Positions 46,585 through 55,666 of a DNA stretch of 64,000 bases are shown piece after piece. The stretch is from Burkholderia sp. BCC0322. GTDB taxonomy: Bacteria > Pseudomonadota > Gammaproteobacteria > Burkholderiales > Burkholderiaceae. Made by a program: the position numbers and the translations under genes. Location: NCBI RefSeq assembly GCF_902833045.1, contig NZ_CADFDU010000010.1, positions 62,001-126,000 of the forward strand. The letters run 5' to 3'. The notes under the pieces were generated by a model. The model was given only the letters and a program-made list of their open reading frames with translations, was not told where the DNA came from and ran no database searches. Within the stretch, counting starts at the first letter, position 1, and every line of letters starts with the position of its first letter.

Positions 46585-47172
46585 ATGAATGAATGGGCAG
46601 GTTTCACGGATGCGTTGCGCATCGGCGGCTGGGTCGTTTATCCGCTCAGCGCGCTCGCGATCATCGCACTTGCGATCACGCTCGACCGTGCATACGTGTT
46701 CTGGCGCTTCACGAGCGGGCGCGGCAGCGCTGCTCGCGCACTGCCGGAGCGGCACGTGACACGTCGACTCGCTGCGATCTTCGAGCAAGGTACGACGCCG
46801 CTCTGGCACGTCGAGGCGAAGCTCGATGCCGCGGCGCAGCAGGTCGAGCGCGACATGAGCCGCGGCCTCTGGCTGCTCGAAACGATCGTCACGGCCGCAC
46901 CGCTGCTCGGCCTGCTCGGCACGATCGTCGGGATGATGCGCTCGTTCCGGCTGATTGGCGGCGACGGGCTCGTGAGTCCCGCCGGTGTGTCGGGCGGCAT
47001 TGCACAAGCGCTCGTCGCGACTGCGATCGGCCTTGTCATCGCGCTCGTGTCGCTGTTCGAATTCAACTATTTTTCGCGACGCGTCGACAGATTGATGGAC
47101 GATCTCGAATCGTTCGCGAACGAACGGCTCGCCGAAATGCGGCTGGCGCACGAACAAGCGGCGGCGTCATGA
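46585..47172 (+). CDS. exbB: ExbB/TolQ-type proton channel protein
   Basis: 195 residues. Three membrane helices are visible: one N-terminal (about 12-30) and two in the C-terminal half, with the MotA/TolQ/ExbB signature 'LLGLLGTIVGMMRSF' and 'VSGGIAQALVATAIGLVIALVSLF'. It is the stator subunit that uses proton motive force to drive TonB. The gene starts 27 bases after the receptor, and its stop overlaps the exbD start. Confidence 0.93.
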   Translation: MNEWAGFTDALRIGGWVVYPLSALAIIALAITLDRAYVFWRFTSGRGSAARALPERHVTRRLAAIFEQGTTPLWHVEAKLDAAAQQVERDMSRGLWLLETIVTAAPLLGLLGTIVGMMRSFRLIGGDGLVSPAGVSGGIAQALVATAIGLVIALVSLFEFNYFSRRVDRLMDDLESFANERLAEMRLAHEQAAAS

Positions 47173-47567
47173 AACTGCGCCGTTCGCGCGCATCGAAGCG
47201 CGGCCGTATAGAGATCATTCCAATGATCGACGTGATGTTTTTCCTGCTCGCGACATTCATGTTGACCTCGCTCGCGATGCAGCGTCTCGACGCGGTCGGG
47301 ATCAATCTGCCGCGTGGACACGCGCAGCAGTTGCAGGCGGATCGGCCATTGACGCTGGCGATAAGCCGGACGAACCAGATCTTCGTCAATCAGCAACCGG
47401 TGTCGCTCGACCGCGTGAACGGGTCCGTCGCCCATCTGCTCGGCCGGAATCACGATATTGTGATCGCGGCGGACGACGGCGCAACGCATGGCATCGTCGT
47501 GCAGGTGATGCTTGAAGCGCGGCGGGCCGGGGCCGAGCATTTTCTCATCGCGGTTCATCGTGACTAG
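47169..47567 (+). CDS. exbD: ExbD/TolR-type protein
   Basis: 132 residues. ATG 47169 overlaps the exbB stop (ATGA). A short cytoplasmic N-terminus precedes one membrane helix with the essential Asp ('IIPMIDVMFFLLATFML', Asp about 23). A periplasmic domain ends in 'GAEHFLIAVHRD'. It completes the ExbB-ExbD motor. Confidence 0.93.
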   Translation: MKLRRSRASKRGRIEIIPMIDVMFFLLATFMLTSLAMQRLDAVGINLPRGHAQQLQADRPLTLAISRTNQIFVNQQPVSLDRVNGSVAHLLGRNHDIVIAADDGATHGIVVQVMLEARRAGAEHFLIAVHRD

Positions 47568-48291
47568 GAATGCACTCGAATCAGGTTCGCCACCCGATCG
47601 TTACGGGCGTCGGTTCGCGGGAACGATCGCGCTCGCCAGCGTGATCTGGGGCGCGTTTCTTGTGAGTTCGACGCGGCTATTCTCCGGCGACGAACCGGCT
47701 CCGCACGCCCCGGATTCGATTCAGATGCAACTGGTCGAACTGCCGCCAAGTGCGCCACCCACGACGCATGCGGCATCGAAAGCGGCACCCATCGAACACA
47801 CCATATCGAGGCCGGTGCCGCTACGGCCACCGCAGGCGCTCGCGCCGGTTCGGCCTGCTGCCGCCGCGAAGCGGTTCGATCCGGCTTCATCGCACGACGC
47901 GCTGCCGACGCAACAACCGGTTGCGTCGCCGGAGACACACACCGCGCATGCGGCACTCGACGATGCGCGGTCTGCGTCTGCGACGAAAGCGGACGCCGCC
48001 ACGACTCGTTCAGCCTCGGCGGGCAATGCGCAGGCACGTCTGATTTCGCAGCCGCTGCCCGAACTACCCGACGATTTGCGCGAGCAGGGATATCAGGCAA
48101 TGGCGGTCGCGCGCTTTCTTGTCCATGCAGACGGCACGTTCGACATCGATCTTGTCAAACCGACGCAGAATCCTCGACTCAATCAAATCCTGCTCGAGAC
48201 GCTGCGCCGATGGCGCTTTTTCCCCGCGATGGAAAACGGGCGTCCTGTCGAGAGTCAACAGGACGTACGCGTGCATTTCAATGTGAATTGA
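47560..48291 (+). CDS. tonB: TonB energy transducer
   Basis: 243 residues from GTG 47560, overlapping the exbD end by eight bases. One N-terminal membrane anchor ('TIALASVIWGAFLVSS') is followed by a Pro/Ala-rich periplasm-spanning stretch and a C-terminal TonB domain ('GYQAMAVARFLVHADGTFDI', 'LLETLRRWRFFPAMENGRPV'). It is dedicated to the receptor at the head of the operon. Confidence 0.9.
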   Translation: MTRNALESGSPPDRYGRRFAGTIALASVIWGAFLVSSTRLFSGDEPAPHAPDSIQMQLVELPPSAPPTTHAASKAAPIEHTISRPVPLRPPQALAPVRPAAAAKRFDPASSHDALPTQQPVASPETHTAHAALDDARSASATKADAATTRSASAGNAQARLISQPLPELPDDLREQGYQAMAVARFLVHADGTFDIDLVKPTQNPRLNQILLETLRRWRFFPAMENGRPVESQQDVRVHFNVN

Positions 48292-49409
48292 GCGATTTGG
48301 GTTGCCCGCGCGAAGCAGGGGTACGCGCAAGCCCTCGCAGTCATGGCAATGTGCAGCGCGTTGTCGCGGTGATCCGAGCCGACAGGCGATATCGAGTGTG
48401 AATCCTGTCGGCTCCGGCCGCCGCCAGGTAATTGAGCAGCCCCGAGAGGATGCTGAGTGCCTGACGACGGGCGCACCCGGCAAGTGGTTCGGCAAAAAGA
48501 CCGTTGCGAGCGCGGCCGAGCCGATGGACATCGATGTTGACGTCATGAGCGGCGCCGCTGTTCAGGCATTTCACCGCCGAAGAGCCATGTTATATCTCGT
48601 GCTCGCATGACCGGCAGTACCAAGAGGATTATGTGAATGCGAGGCCTGCGTGAACCGTGGGCACCACGCCGAAGATCAGCGTTTTTCCAGGGTGAACCTC
48701 GAAGGTTGCATTGGCAATCGAGTGTGATGACAAGTCAGGTCGGACCGTGACTCGCGAAGCCTGAGGAGTAGTACGACCCTTGAATTCGCCGGACGAGACC
48801 AGTCAGAAAGAAATTGATTTTATCGGGTTTTGTTTTGGGGCTGAGCGCCAGCCCTTGTCGCGGCTAGACCGGCCTCCAGTGGTAAAGTGCACGAAAATCA
48901 AGAGAACCCCGTTTTGTGTCGCATAGTCCTTAGAAGCATTACAAGCGGACGGGACCGTATGCACTCTCGACCTCGTCGCCGTCTGGTCCAATCGAATAGC
49001 GACTGATACCGCCCATCGGCGCGGCAGACGTTCCCTGCCAGCAAACCCTTGTAAAATCGCACGCCATGAACGCACTTCGCCGCATCCTGCTCCGGCAACG
49101 CGTCGCGCGACAGCTTCTGTAGGGGGCTCTTTGTAACGCTGCTGCCCGGGCGGCTGACGTCTAGCGCCATAATGCTCGATACTGACGGTTTGGACGCGGG
49201 CTCGGTTACGCTGTGTTCGGGGGGCGGCCCGCTGATCGTCGACGTGGCAGCACTCGTCACCCGATTCGATGCAGGTTCGCCGATCACGCAGGCCAACGAC
49301 GCGCTCGCGCATGACCTGCCGTTGACCTTCATCGCACGAGCACGAAATAGGATCGTCCGCGTGGCGCCACGACTCGGACACCTTGAAGCTTCTCACCGTA
49401 GCCCAGCCA
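48292..49409. other. Gene-poor region after tonB with a strong inverted repeat
   Basis: No gene is supported in 1.1 kb; the open frames show no family signal and no ribosome sites. GAGCCGACAGG (48376-48386) is perfectly complementary to CCTGTCGGCTC (48404-48414), an 11-bp stem that may end or protect the tonB transcript. CATGTTATA near 48586 resembles a Zur half-site, probably by chance. Scattered broken coding-like stretches suggest decayed DNA. Confidence 0.5.
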
Positions 49410-50828
49410 ATGACCCAAGACAATCCGGTTTCCGTTGTGCAGCAGCTCGTACAGCGCGGTGCTATTGATGACGCTCGACGCTTGCTCGACGACCTGAAGG
49501 CCACCGACGGCGGCACCGCACGATACCTCCATGCATGCGCTCAGTATCATTATTTCCTTGGGGAATTCGAACACGCGGTCGACCGATCCATCGAGCTTAC
49601 GCAGCGCGAGCCAGGCTATACGAACCATCGTTCCATCTTTTTCCATGCGTGCGCCCATCTCGGCCGGCTGGACGTTCTCGACGCGCAATTCGAAACACTC
49701 GTCCACGGCCTCAATGAATGGGAGCGCGAGCAGGTACAGCTCGAAATCCTGTATCTGTTCGGCCGCGACGACGACATCATCGCGAGATCCGTGTCATACG
49801 AGGCCGCACACCACGCTGGCGCGATTCCGCATGCGACCGCTATCCAGTTGAGAAAAATCCGCAGCACCTCGCTGATGCGGGCTCACGGAATCGCCGCGGG
49901 AATCGGCGAATATGCGTCGGCTTATACGAGCCGATCGGCCGTGGCGGAGATATACGGAATCAAGGATCCCGGCTACTGGTGTGGCGACACCCCATTGCCG
50001 CGCGTGCTGCACTACGTCCGTGGCGGCGGTTTCGGCGACTGGCTCCAGTTCATCCGCTATCGCACCCTGCTCGCCCAGGCCGGCACCGAACTCGTGTGTC
50101 ACGAGCCCTGGCCGTGTCCGGACGCCAATCAGGCCTGGTTGAACGACTATCGCGACATCCGTGCCGACCAACTGGTGGCACCATTCGCCGGCAACGCTCC
50201 GTTCGATGCAATGTGGGCAACACCGTTCTCCCTGTTCACCGCGATGTTCCCGCTGGCCGGCTACCTGCCGGCGCGCCGTGCAATGTATGAGGCAGCGCCC
50301 TCGCCCGAGGTGTCCGAACAGGTGGCACGCATTCGCCGCGCCGCGCGCGGACGCCCATGCTGCGCGTTGTTCTGGTCGTCGAACGAATCCGCTCACGGGG
50401 ATTTCGCGTGGCGGAGTCTGCGCCTGCAGCAGATACGTCCGCTGCTGGAAAACCAGGACGTACACTGGATCGTATTCCAGCGCGGTCTCGAAATGCAGCG
50501 ATGGCTCGCCGACGACCTGTCCCACACGACCACCAACCTCGATGCGACGACCGACCTGCGTGCGCTTGCAGCGCTGCTGTCCGCTGCGGCAGACCTGGTC
50601 ATCAGCGTCGACAGCGGGCCGCTGCACCTCGCCGCCAGCCTCGACTTGCCGACCATCCTACTGTCGCCGCTCCACGGAGACTGGCGCTTCGAACGATCCC
50701 CGACCTCGACACCGTGGTACCCGGGAATCCGCGTCGTTCGACAACCAGCCATCGGCGCCTGGGATGCAACGGTCGCCGACGCACGGTGGATGCTCGAGAG
50801 ATGGGCGCAAACCGGAAGGCTATCGTGA
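49410..50828 (+). CDS. TPR-containing GT9-like glycosyltransferase
   Basis: 472 residues from ATG 49410 (TTG 49383 is less likely). The N-terminal 150 residues form TPR-like helices. The C-terminal half resembles the ADP-heptose-transferase (GT9) fold: 'RVLHYVRGGGFGDWLQFIRY' near 205, 'WSSNES...FAWRSL' and 'DLVISVDSGPLHLAASLDLPTILLS' near 390. It shares this layout with the 654-residue protein at 52839-54803. It probably glycosylates a surface protein or glycan; the acceptor is unknown. Confidence 0.75.
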   Translation: MTQDNPVSVVQQLVQRGAIDDARRLLDDLKATDGGTARYLHACAQYHYFLGEFEHAVDRSIELTQREPGYTNHRSIFFHACAHLGRLDVLDAQFETLVHGLNEWEREQVQLEILYLFGRDDDIIARSVSYEAAHHAGAIPHATAIQLRKIRSTSLMRAHGIAAGIGEYASAYTSRSAVAEIYGIKDPGYWCGDTPLPRVLHYVRGGGFGDWLQFIRYRTLLAQAGTELVCHEPWPCPDANQAWLNDYRDIRADQLVAPFAGNAPFDAMWATPFSLFTAMFPLAGYLPARRAMYEAAPSPEVSEQVARIRRAARGRPCCALFWSSNESAHGDFAWRSLRLQQIRPLLENQDVHWIVFQRGLEMQRWLADDLSHTTTNLDATTDLRALAALLSAAADLVISVDSGPLHLAASLDLPTILLSPLHGDWRFERSPTSTPWYPGIRVVRQPAIGAWDATVADARWMLERWAQTGRLS

Positions 50829-51077
50829 AGCGGGCTTGCGTGTAGAGGCCCGCGCGGATCAATCCGCCTCGGGATCGTCCAATGGTGCGGATGTGACGTC
50901 AGTGATCCTGCAGCCGCAGGCAGTTGGCGCCAAAACGACTCGCCCAACGTAAACAGGACCTGCTACTGTGCGACCGCAACACCTGGGAGCCCGCAAGTCA
51001 GCATCGACGGCTGCCGTTGACCTGCTCCCCGCGTTTGGTGCGGTGACAGTGGAGAGTCCGCTCCAGAGAGAAACGCA

Positions 51078-51210
51078 ATGAAAAAAGCGATTCACCGAAG
51101 AACAGATCATCGGCTTCTTGAAGGAAGCCGAGACTGAACTGAAGCCGACAGCGCTGTGCCGCAAATACGGCATCCAGGAATGCGGCCTGGTACAACCGGA
51201 ACGCGACCGT
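51078..51210 (+). pseudogene. IS3-family transposase OrfA fragment
   Basis: After removal of one A from a seven-A run the sequence reads 'MKKRFTEEQIIGFLKEAE', the typical OrfA start, followed by 'LKPTALCRKYGIQ'. Frame and similarity are lost near 51180 ('WYN' remains in another frame). Only the N-terminal HTH portion is left, and no IS ends are recognisable. Confidence 0.8.
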
Positions 51211-51327
51211 CGGTTGAACAACACTCAGTATCTCCGCCTGAGCCAACGCTTCGGCCAGCGTGTCTGCGTCGCGGCCCATTCGCGTCAATCAACGACGTAC
51301 TCATTCCCCGATGACAACCCATCTATT

Positions 51328-52449
51328 TCATTCAAAAAGACCGATGAGCAACCTGTCATACGCCTCGATTTGTCGAGGATTTGTTGACAAAAATCCCCCG
51401 ATTACTTCACGCTGCCGATTCTTATAATCCTGCCAATTTTCGTCGTGATATTCTATCGCCTGCTGGAGTCGAAGGCCGCCCTCTTCCACATCATTTCCAT
51501 TATAAAAATAACCAAGCTCACGACAGAGGCCAGCGTTATGGACCATCGCATAACCGTTCCAGCAAACATCGAAATAGAAATAATTCAATGCAAGCCCCCA
51601 TTGATGGGATATCACAATATCGGTAAACTCGGAAAGAAATTGAGGGGTATTATAATATCCGACAAAGCTTATTTTCGAATCCCTAACAAGATCCAGGTGG
51701 TGCGCGATTCCGATAAATTCCGGGCTGCCATTTGCAAGATGTTCCGTGTTCGTCGCATGCACATAGGATATCTGCGAACCACATTTCCGATATCCCAACT
51801 CAGCGATCAAGAGTGGATAGAGGCAAAACTTGGTAACGTCGATATTCGGCTCCATGATGGATAGCCTTTTGGGTTGCCCGGTTGGACGATATTCCCCGCG
51901 ATGCGGGAGAGCGGCCGATCGCTCTTCAACGCACATCGGATCCCAAACGAACGGCACCTCTCGAACAGGTTGGCGTCGCAATACGCTGAAGAAGCTTGCG
52001 CTGGTCTCGGCAACTTGCGGGATGATCCATACTTGATCATAACGTTGATTGATGAATACCGTTTCCGCATGCCGTCTGCCAAAAATCATGGCCTGCATCA
52101 TGTGCACGTATTCCGGACCGCAACAGTAGCTCACGACTTTTGCGCCGCGCGCCTGCAGATACGCGGTTTGCGCCTGATCAATCTGCCCACCGAGTTCGAT
52201 CAGGACATCAAGCGAGTCTTTCGCATCGTCGAACGAGCGTATTGGGAACTGCGTGGTATCCCATGGAAGTTCCGACGTGATCTTGACGTTCGTCGTGTTG
52301 ACGAGGGTTACCTGATGGCCAAGAGGCGAGTGTTGAAAGAGCCTCATTAGATACAAGGCGTTCTGCTTGATGCCGTTGACCCAAAGACTCTCTGCCGCAT
52401 GATGAAGGCCAATTGTAATGCCGATACTGAGTGAGCGCGCCAAACTCAT
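51328..52449 (-). CDS. DUF2827 family protein (putative glycosyltransferase)
   Basis: 373 residues. ATG 52449 follows GGAGAAC. The start of the protein ('SIGITIGLHHAAESLWVNGIKQNALYLMRLF') and later blocks ('DVLIELGGQIDQAQ', 'VPFVWDP', 'RLSIMEPNIDVTKFCLYPLLIAE') match DUF2827, a glycosyltransferase-like family often found near surface-glycan genes. Base composition is AT-richer than the neighbours, which suggests acquisition. It lies between two TPR glycosyltransferase genes. Confidence 0.82.
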   Translation of the reverse strand: MSLARSLSIGITIGLHHAAESLWVNGIKQNALYLMRLFQHSPLGHQVTLVNTTNVKITSELPWDTTQFPIRSFDDAKDSLDVLIELGGQIDQAQTAYLQARGAKVVSYCCGPEYVHMMQAMIFGRRHAETVFINQRYDQVWIIPQVAETSASFFSVLRRQPVREVPFVWDPMCVEERSAALPHRGEYRPTGQPKRLSIMEPNIDVTKFCLYPLLIAELGYRKCGSQISYVHATNTEHLANGSPEFIGIAHHLDLVRDSKISFVGYYNTPQFLSEFTDIVISHQWGLALNYFYFDVCWNGYAMVHNAGLCRELGYFYNGNDVEEGGLRLQQAIEYHDENWQDYKNRQREVIGGFLSTNPRQIEAYDRLLIGLFE

Positions 52450-52570
52450 GGGAGGTTCTCCAGTATGCACATTCAATAAAGAGCTAGATCATAGCTCTCC
52501 ACTTGTTTCGAGCTGTTAAGAACTGTCAAGATGTGGTAAGCGACTCGGGACGGTTGACGCTCCCTCGTTT

Positions 52571-52849
52571 TCACGTCCAGCATGTCGTGCCGTGGCGCGT
52601 AGGGTTTCGTATTGCCCCTGTCCGAATTCGCCCACGTTCATTGCAGTGAATGCCGAAGTACCCGATCTCAAACGCGTTGCATTCTCGATGGCCGGCTTCG
52701 GCATGCTCATCGGCGCGTTCCGCGCAGCCCGTCAGCAACATGACCAAAGGGATCGCCGCGAAGCTGATCAGGCGACGCCACCTTGACCAGTGGAAAGCCG
52801 GATCATCTGATCGACCCTCGAGTGCATTGTTCAATGCGTCACACGTCAT
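52571..52849 (-). CDS. Possible small lipoprotein
   Basis: 92 residues from ATG 52849, which overlaps the stop of the upstream glycosyltransferase gene. A hydrophobic segment ends in a lipobox-like 'LLTGC' (Cys about 42), then a short hydrophilic tail with two more Cys. The N-region before the hydrophobic segment is unusually long (about 25 residues), so the true start may be internal or the frame may be accidental. Confidence 0.35.
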   Translation of the reverse strand: MTCDALNNALEGRSDDPAFHWSRWRRLISFAAIPLVMLLTGCAERADEHAEAGHRECNAFEIGYFGIHCNERGRIRTGAIRNPTRHGTTCWT

Positions 52850-54803
52850 CGTCTCGAGCGCCTCGTGTATCGACGCTCGTTTCTGTACCGTCGCGCGCGG
52901 ATCGGCAATGCCCATCGTCGTGTGGATGGCATGACGCGCCGTCTTCACGATTGTCTCGTTCGGCACGAAGGTACTCGAGGGCACCCGCGACACGCTCGAC
53001 GACATCGCTCCACCGCCCCGCCTCCGATTGGCGGAACAGCCGCGCCCGCGGATACCACGGCGAATCGTCCCGATCCGCCAGCCAGCGCCAGCAGCCGTCG
53101 AAGCGCGACAGGATCCAGACCGGCTTGCCCAATGCACCTGCCACATGTGCGACCGACGTATCGACGGTGATCACGAGATCCAGATGGGAGATGATCGCCG
53201 CCGTGTCCGCGAAGTCGCGCACGTGCTCCATCGGGTCGGCAGGGCGAAGCGGCGACGGAATCGTGTCGATCTGCCGGCGGGTCGTTTCGCCCTTCTGCAA
53301 GCTCACGAAACTCACACCCGGAATCCGCAGCAGGGGCAGATACGCGCTTGCCGGAAGCGAGCGGCGGCGGTCCGTCGCGTGTGCCTGCGCCTGGTCGGGG
53401 CGCGGATCGCCGGCCCAGACCAACCCGACCTTCAAGCCGGCTGACGGCACGCTGCTCCGCCAGCGCTCGACGAGCGATGCCGGCACATGCAGATAGGGCA
53501 CCGTCGCGGGTATCGTGTCGAGCGTCGTTCCGCAGTGCAACGGCAGGCTCATGATCGGGACCGCGTAATCGTGTGCAGGAAGCGCCGCCGCCTCGTCAGG
53601 CTCGACACAACGGTCCACGCCGTCAGCCGTTGCGATCAGGCGCGTCAATGCGGCCGGACACACCACCGTCAGCGTCGACAATCCGCGCTGCTTGAGCAGC
53701 GGCAGATAGCGCGCGAACTGCACGACATCGCCGAACCCCTGCTCGGGCCAGACAACAAGCGATTTCCCGTCGAGCGGTTCGCCGTGCCAGAGCGGCGCGG
53801 GCAAGCTTGCCAGAACGCGATTCGACGAAGCGTCGCCCCAGTGCGAGGAAGGCTGAAAGCGCGCCTCGTAGTGGCGCCATCCTTCTTCGTACTGCCCCAT
53901 CGCCAGCAACACCAGGCTCAGGTTGAACGTGGTCGGCACGCGGTCATGATCGAGCGTCAGTGCGTGTCTCAAAGCGGCGGCGGCCTCATCCAGTCTGCCG
54001 ACCTCGTGCAGCAGACGGCCCAGGTTGTTCCACACCTCCGCGAACGACGGATCGCATGCCAGCACTTCGCGGTAACACGATTCGGCTTCAGCGTATCGCC
54101 GCTGCGCGAACAGCACGTTGCCGAGATTGCCTCGCGCTTCGCGGGAGCCGTGTTGCAGCGAAACCGCGCGCCGGAAACAAGTCTCAGCTTCCGGCAACCG
54201 TTCGAGCTGGTGAAGCAACGCACCAAAACTGTTGAGCGTCGCTGCGTCGTTCGGTTCGTGCGCAAGCGATTCCCGATACTGCTGCTCCGCTTCGTCGGAT
54301 CGCCCGAGCGCCTGAAGCAGCATTGCGAGATCGGCACGAACCACGGCATCGTCCGGGCGAGCGATCACGGCATCGCGCAAGGTGCGTTCGGCTTCGGCGT
54401 CGCGGCCCGTGAACCGCAGCAGCAGGCCGAGCCTGCGCAGCACCGGACCATGCCCGGGATTCGACGCCAATACGCTGCGGTAGCAGGCCTCCGCCTCATC
54501 GAGGCGTTGTCCATCGTGAAGCAGCAGGCCGAGATTGAAACAGGCATCCACATTGTCGGGACGAATCTCGAGGGCCCTTCGGTAGCAATGTTCCGCCTCG
54601 CCTGCATTTCCTTCCGCTTCGAGCAGAATACCGAGATTGTTCAGCGCCTCGGTGTGATCGGGGCAGAGCAAAATCGCCGCCCGGTAATGCCGCGCGGCAT
54701 CCGCCGCCCGCCCGGCGTGATGGGCGGCGACGCCTGCTGAAAATTCCGCGTTTGCCGCGCCGACGCATTGTGCGTCACGGCCCGTCACGTTGTGTTCGCT
54801 CAT
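52839..54803 (-). CDS. TPR-repeat glycosyltransferase (GT9-like C-terminus)
   Basis: 654 residues. About eight to ten TPR units fill residues 17-300 (repeated 'A..NLG.LL...G...EAE.CYR.AL...P' pattern). The C-terminal half has GT9-like features: 'LVVWPEQGFGDVVQFARYLPLL', 'KVGLVWAGDPRPDQ', 'SLQKGE' and 'DLVITVDTSVAHVAGALGKPVWIL'. Such proteins are often encoded beside flagellin or surface-protein genes and are thought to glycosylate them. No signal peptide is present. The product ends in a His/Asp-rich tail. Confidence 0.85.
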   Translation of the reverse strand: MSEHNVTGRDAQCVGAANAEFSAGVAAHHAGRAADAARHYRAAILLCPDHTEALNNLGILLEAEGNAGEAEHCYRRALEIRPDNVDACFNLGLLLHDGQRLDEAEACYRSVLASNPGHGPVLRRLGLLLRFTGRDAEAERTLRDAVIARPDDAVVRADLAMLLQALGRSDEAEQQYRESLAHEPNDAATLNSFGALLHQLERLPEAETCFRRAVSLQHGSREARGNLGNVLFAQRRYAEAESCYREVLACDPSFAEVWNNLGRLLHEVGRLDEAAAALRHALTLDHDRVPTTFNLSLVLLAMGQYEEGWRHYEARFQPSSHWGDASSNRVLASLPAPLWHGEPLDGKSLVVWPEQGFGDVVQFARYLPLLKQRGLSTLTVVCPAALTRLIATADGVDRCVEPDEAAALPAHDYAVPIMSLPLHCGTTLDTIPATVPYLHVPASLVERWRSSVPSAGLKVGLVWAGDPRPDQAQAHATDRRRSLPASAYLPLLRIPGVSFVSLQKGETTRRQIDTIPSPLRPADPMEHVRDFADTAAIISHLDLVITVDTSVAHVAGALGKPVWILSRFDGCWRWLADRDDSPWYPRARLFRQSEAGRWSDVVERVAGALEYLRAERDNREDGASCHPHDDGHCRSARDGTETSVDTRGARDDDV

Positions 54804-55211
54804 GTTCGATTCGATGGGTGACGCATGGCCATTGCCATCGGTTCATTAAACCCGTGCCCCGCTCCGGAACCCGCCCGGCAGGCCCGGAAACCGACTAGGG
54901 TCATATTTCGTGCCGGAACGGCGAGGCATGCAGCCATGCCGGTCGCGCGGCCTCTACCCGCTGCCGACATCGACGAGATTGCCCGATTTTTATCACGGCG
55001 CGATATCCCGATGCAGCATGAAAATGCAGTCCTACCCGGGACATTTGTTAAATAGCTTGAATGACCGCCAACGGGCCAATGATTTGCCGTACCATCCGGC
55101 CGTCATTCTGGCCAATGCCGGACGCGGTCGACCAACCGCGGGCAACGGCCGTTTTTTTATTTTCGGGCGCTCGAGCCGGGCACCGATTTCATTCGAACGC
55201 CAGGACCGATC
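54804..55211. other. Intergenic region
   Basis: No gene is supported. A short inverted repeat GGCATG/CATGCC lies at 54925-54940. The divergent promoters of the TPR glycosyltransferase and the small membrane protein should be here. Confidence 0.45.
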
Positions 55212-55532
55212 ATGTTTCAGTCCCCCGGAGATTCATTCGTCAGCGGTTCGTTGCTCGGCTTGTGCGTCGAGGTTCCGCTTGCCGCGATCGTTTCGCTGGC
55301 GATGCACGGCGTCGACTGGAACGGACAGCGCATCGCAATGCTCATCGCCACGCCGGTGCTGATCGCATGCATCGCCCTGCTGACCCGCCCGGTCGCATTC
55401 AGCACGGTATGGAAGCACAAACGCTCGCCGTTCCTGCTCGACGACAATGTGCGCGCATCGATTTACGGCCGGCTCTGCGGGATTGCAATCGGCGTCGTGT
55501 TCGGCATCATGGTCGCGACGACGTTCGCCTGA
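55212..55532 (+). CDS. Small membrane protein
   Basis: 106 residues, start ATG 55212. Three hydrophobic segments are visible (about 10-31, 40-58, 86-105), with a basic loop between the second and third. It is probably an inner-membrane protein. I do not recognise a family. An inverted repeat begins at its stop codon. Confidence 0.6.
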   Translation: MFQSPGDSFVSGSLLGLCVEVPLAAIVSLAMHGVDWNGQRIAMLIATPVLIACIALLTRPVAFSTVWKHKRSPFLLDDNVRASIYGRLCGIAIGVVFGIMVATTFA

Positions 55533-55549
55533 TCCTGTCACACAGGATC
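55531..55549. terminator. Perfect stem-loop at the end of the small membrane gene
   Basis: GATCCTGT (55531-55538) and ACAGGATC (55542-55549) form a perfect 8-bp stem with a 3-base loop overlapping the stop codon. There is no T-run, so Rho-independent termination is uncertain. Confidence 0.4.
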
Positions 55550-55666
55550 GCCCGACGCGATCCGCAACTGGGGTGATGCCTGGGTCACGCATGGAAAACC
55601 GCGCTTTCGAAAGCGCGTGTTCGCCTGAATCCCCCGGTCATTCGGCCGCCTTCTCATAGCCTCCGA

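Noticed and set aside
48803-49516. 237-codon minus-strand frame before the TPR glycosyltransferase
   Set aside because: Ser/Arg-rich with no family signal, and it runs antisense into the glycosyltransferase start.
51118-51387. 89-codon frame reading through the IS3 OrfA fragment
   Set aside because: Only its first residues match OrfA, in a frame reached by a frameshift; the rest is unrelated. Treated as a pseudogene fragment.
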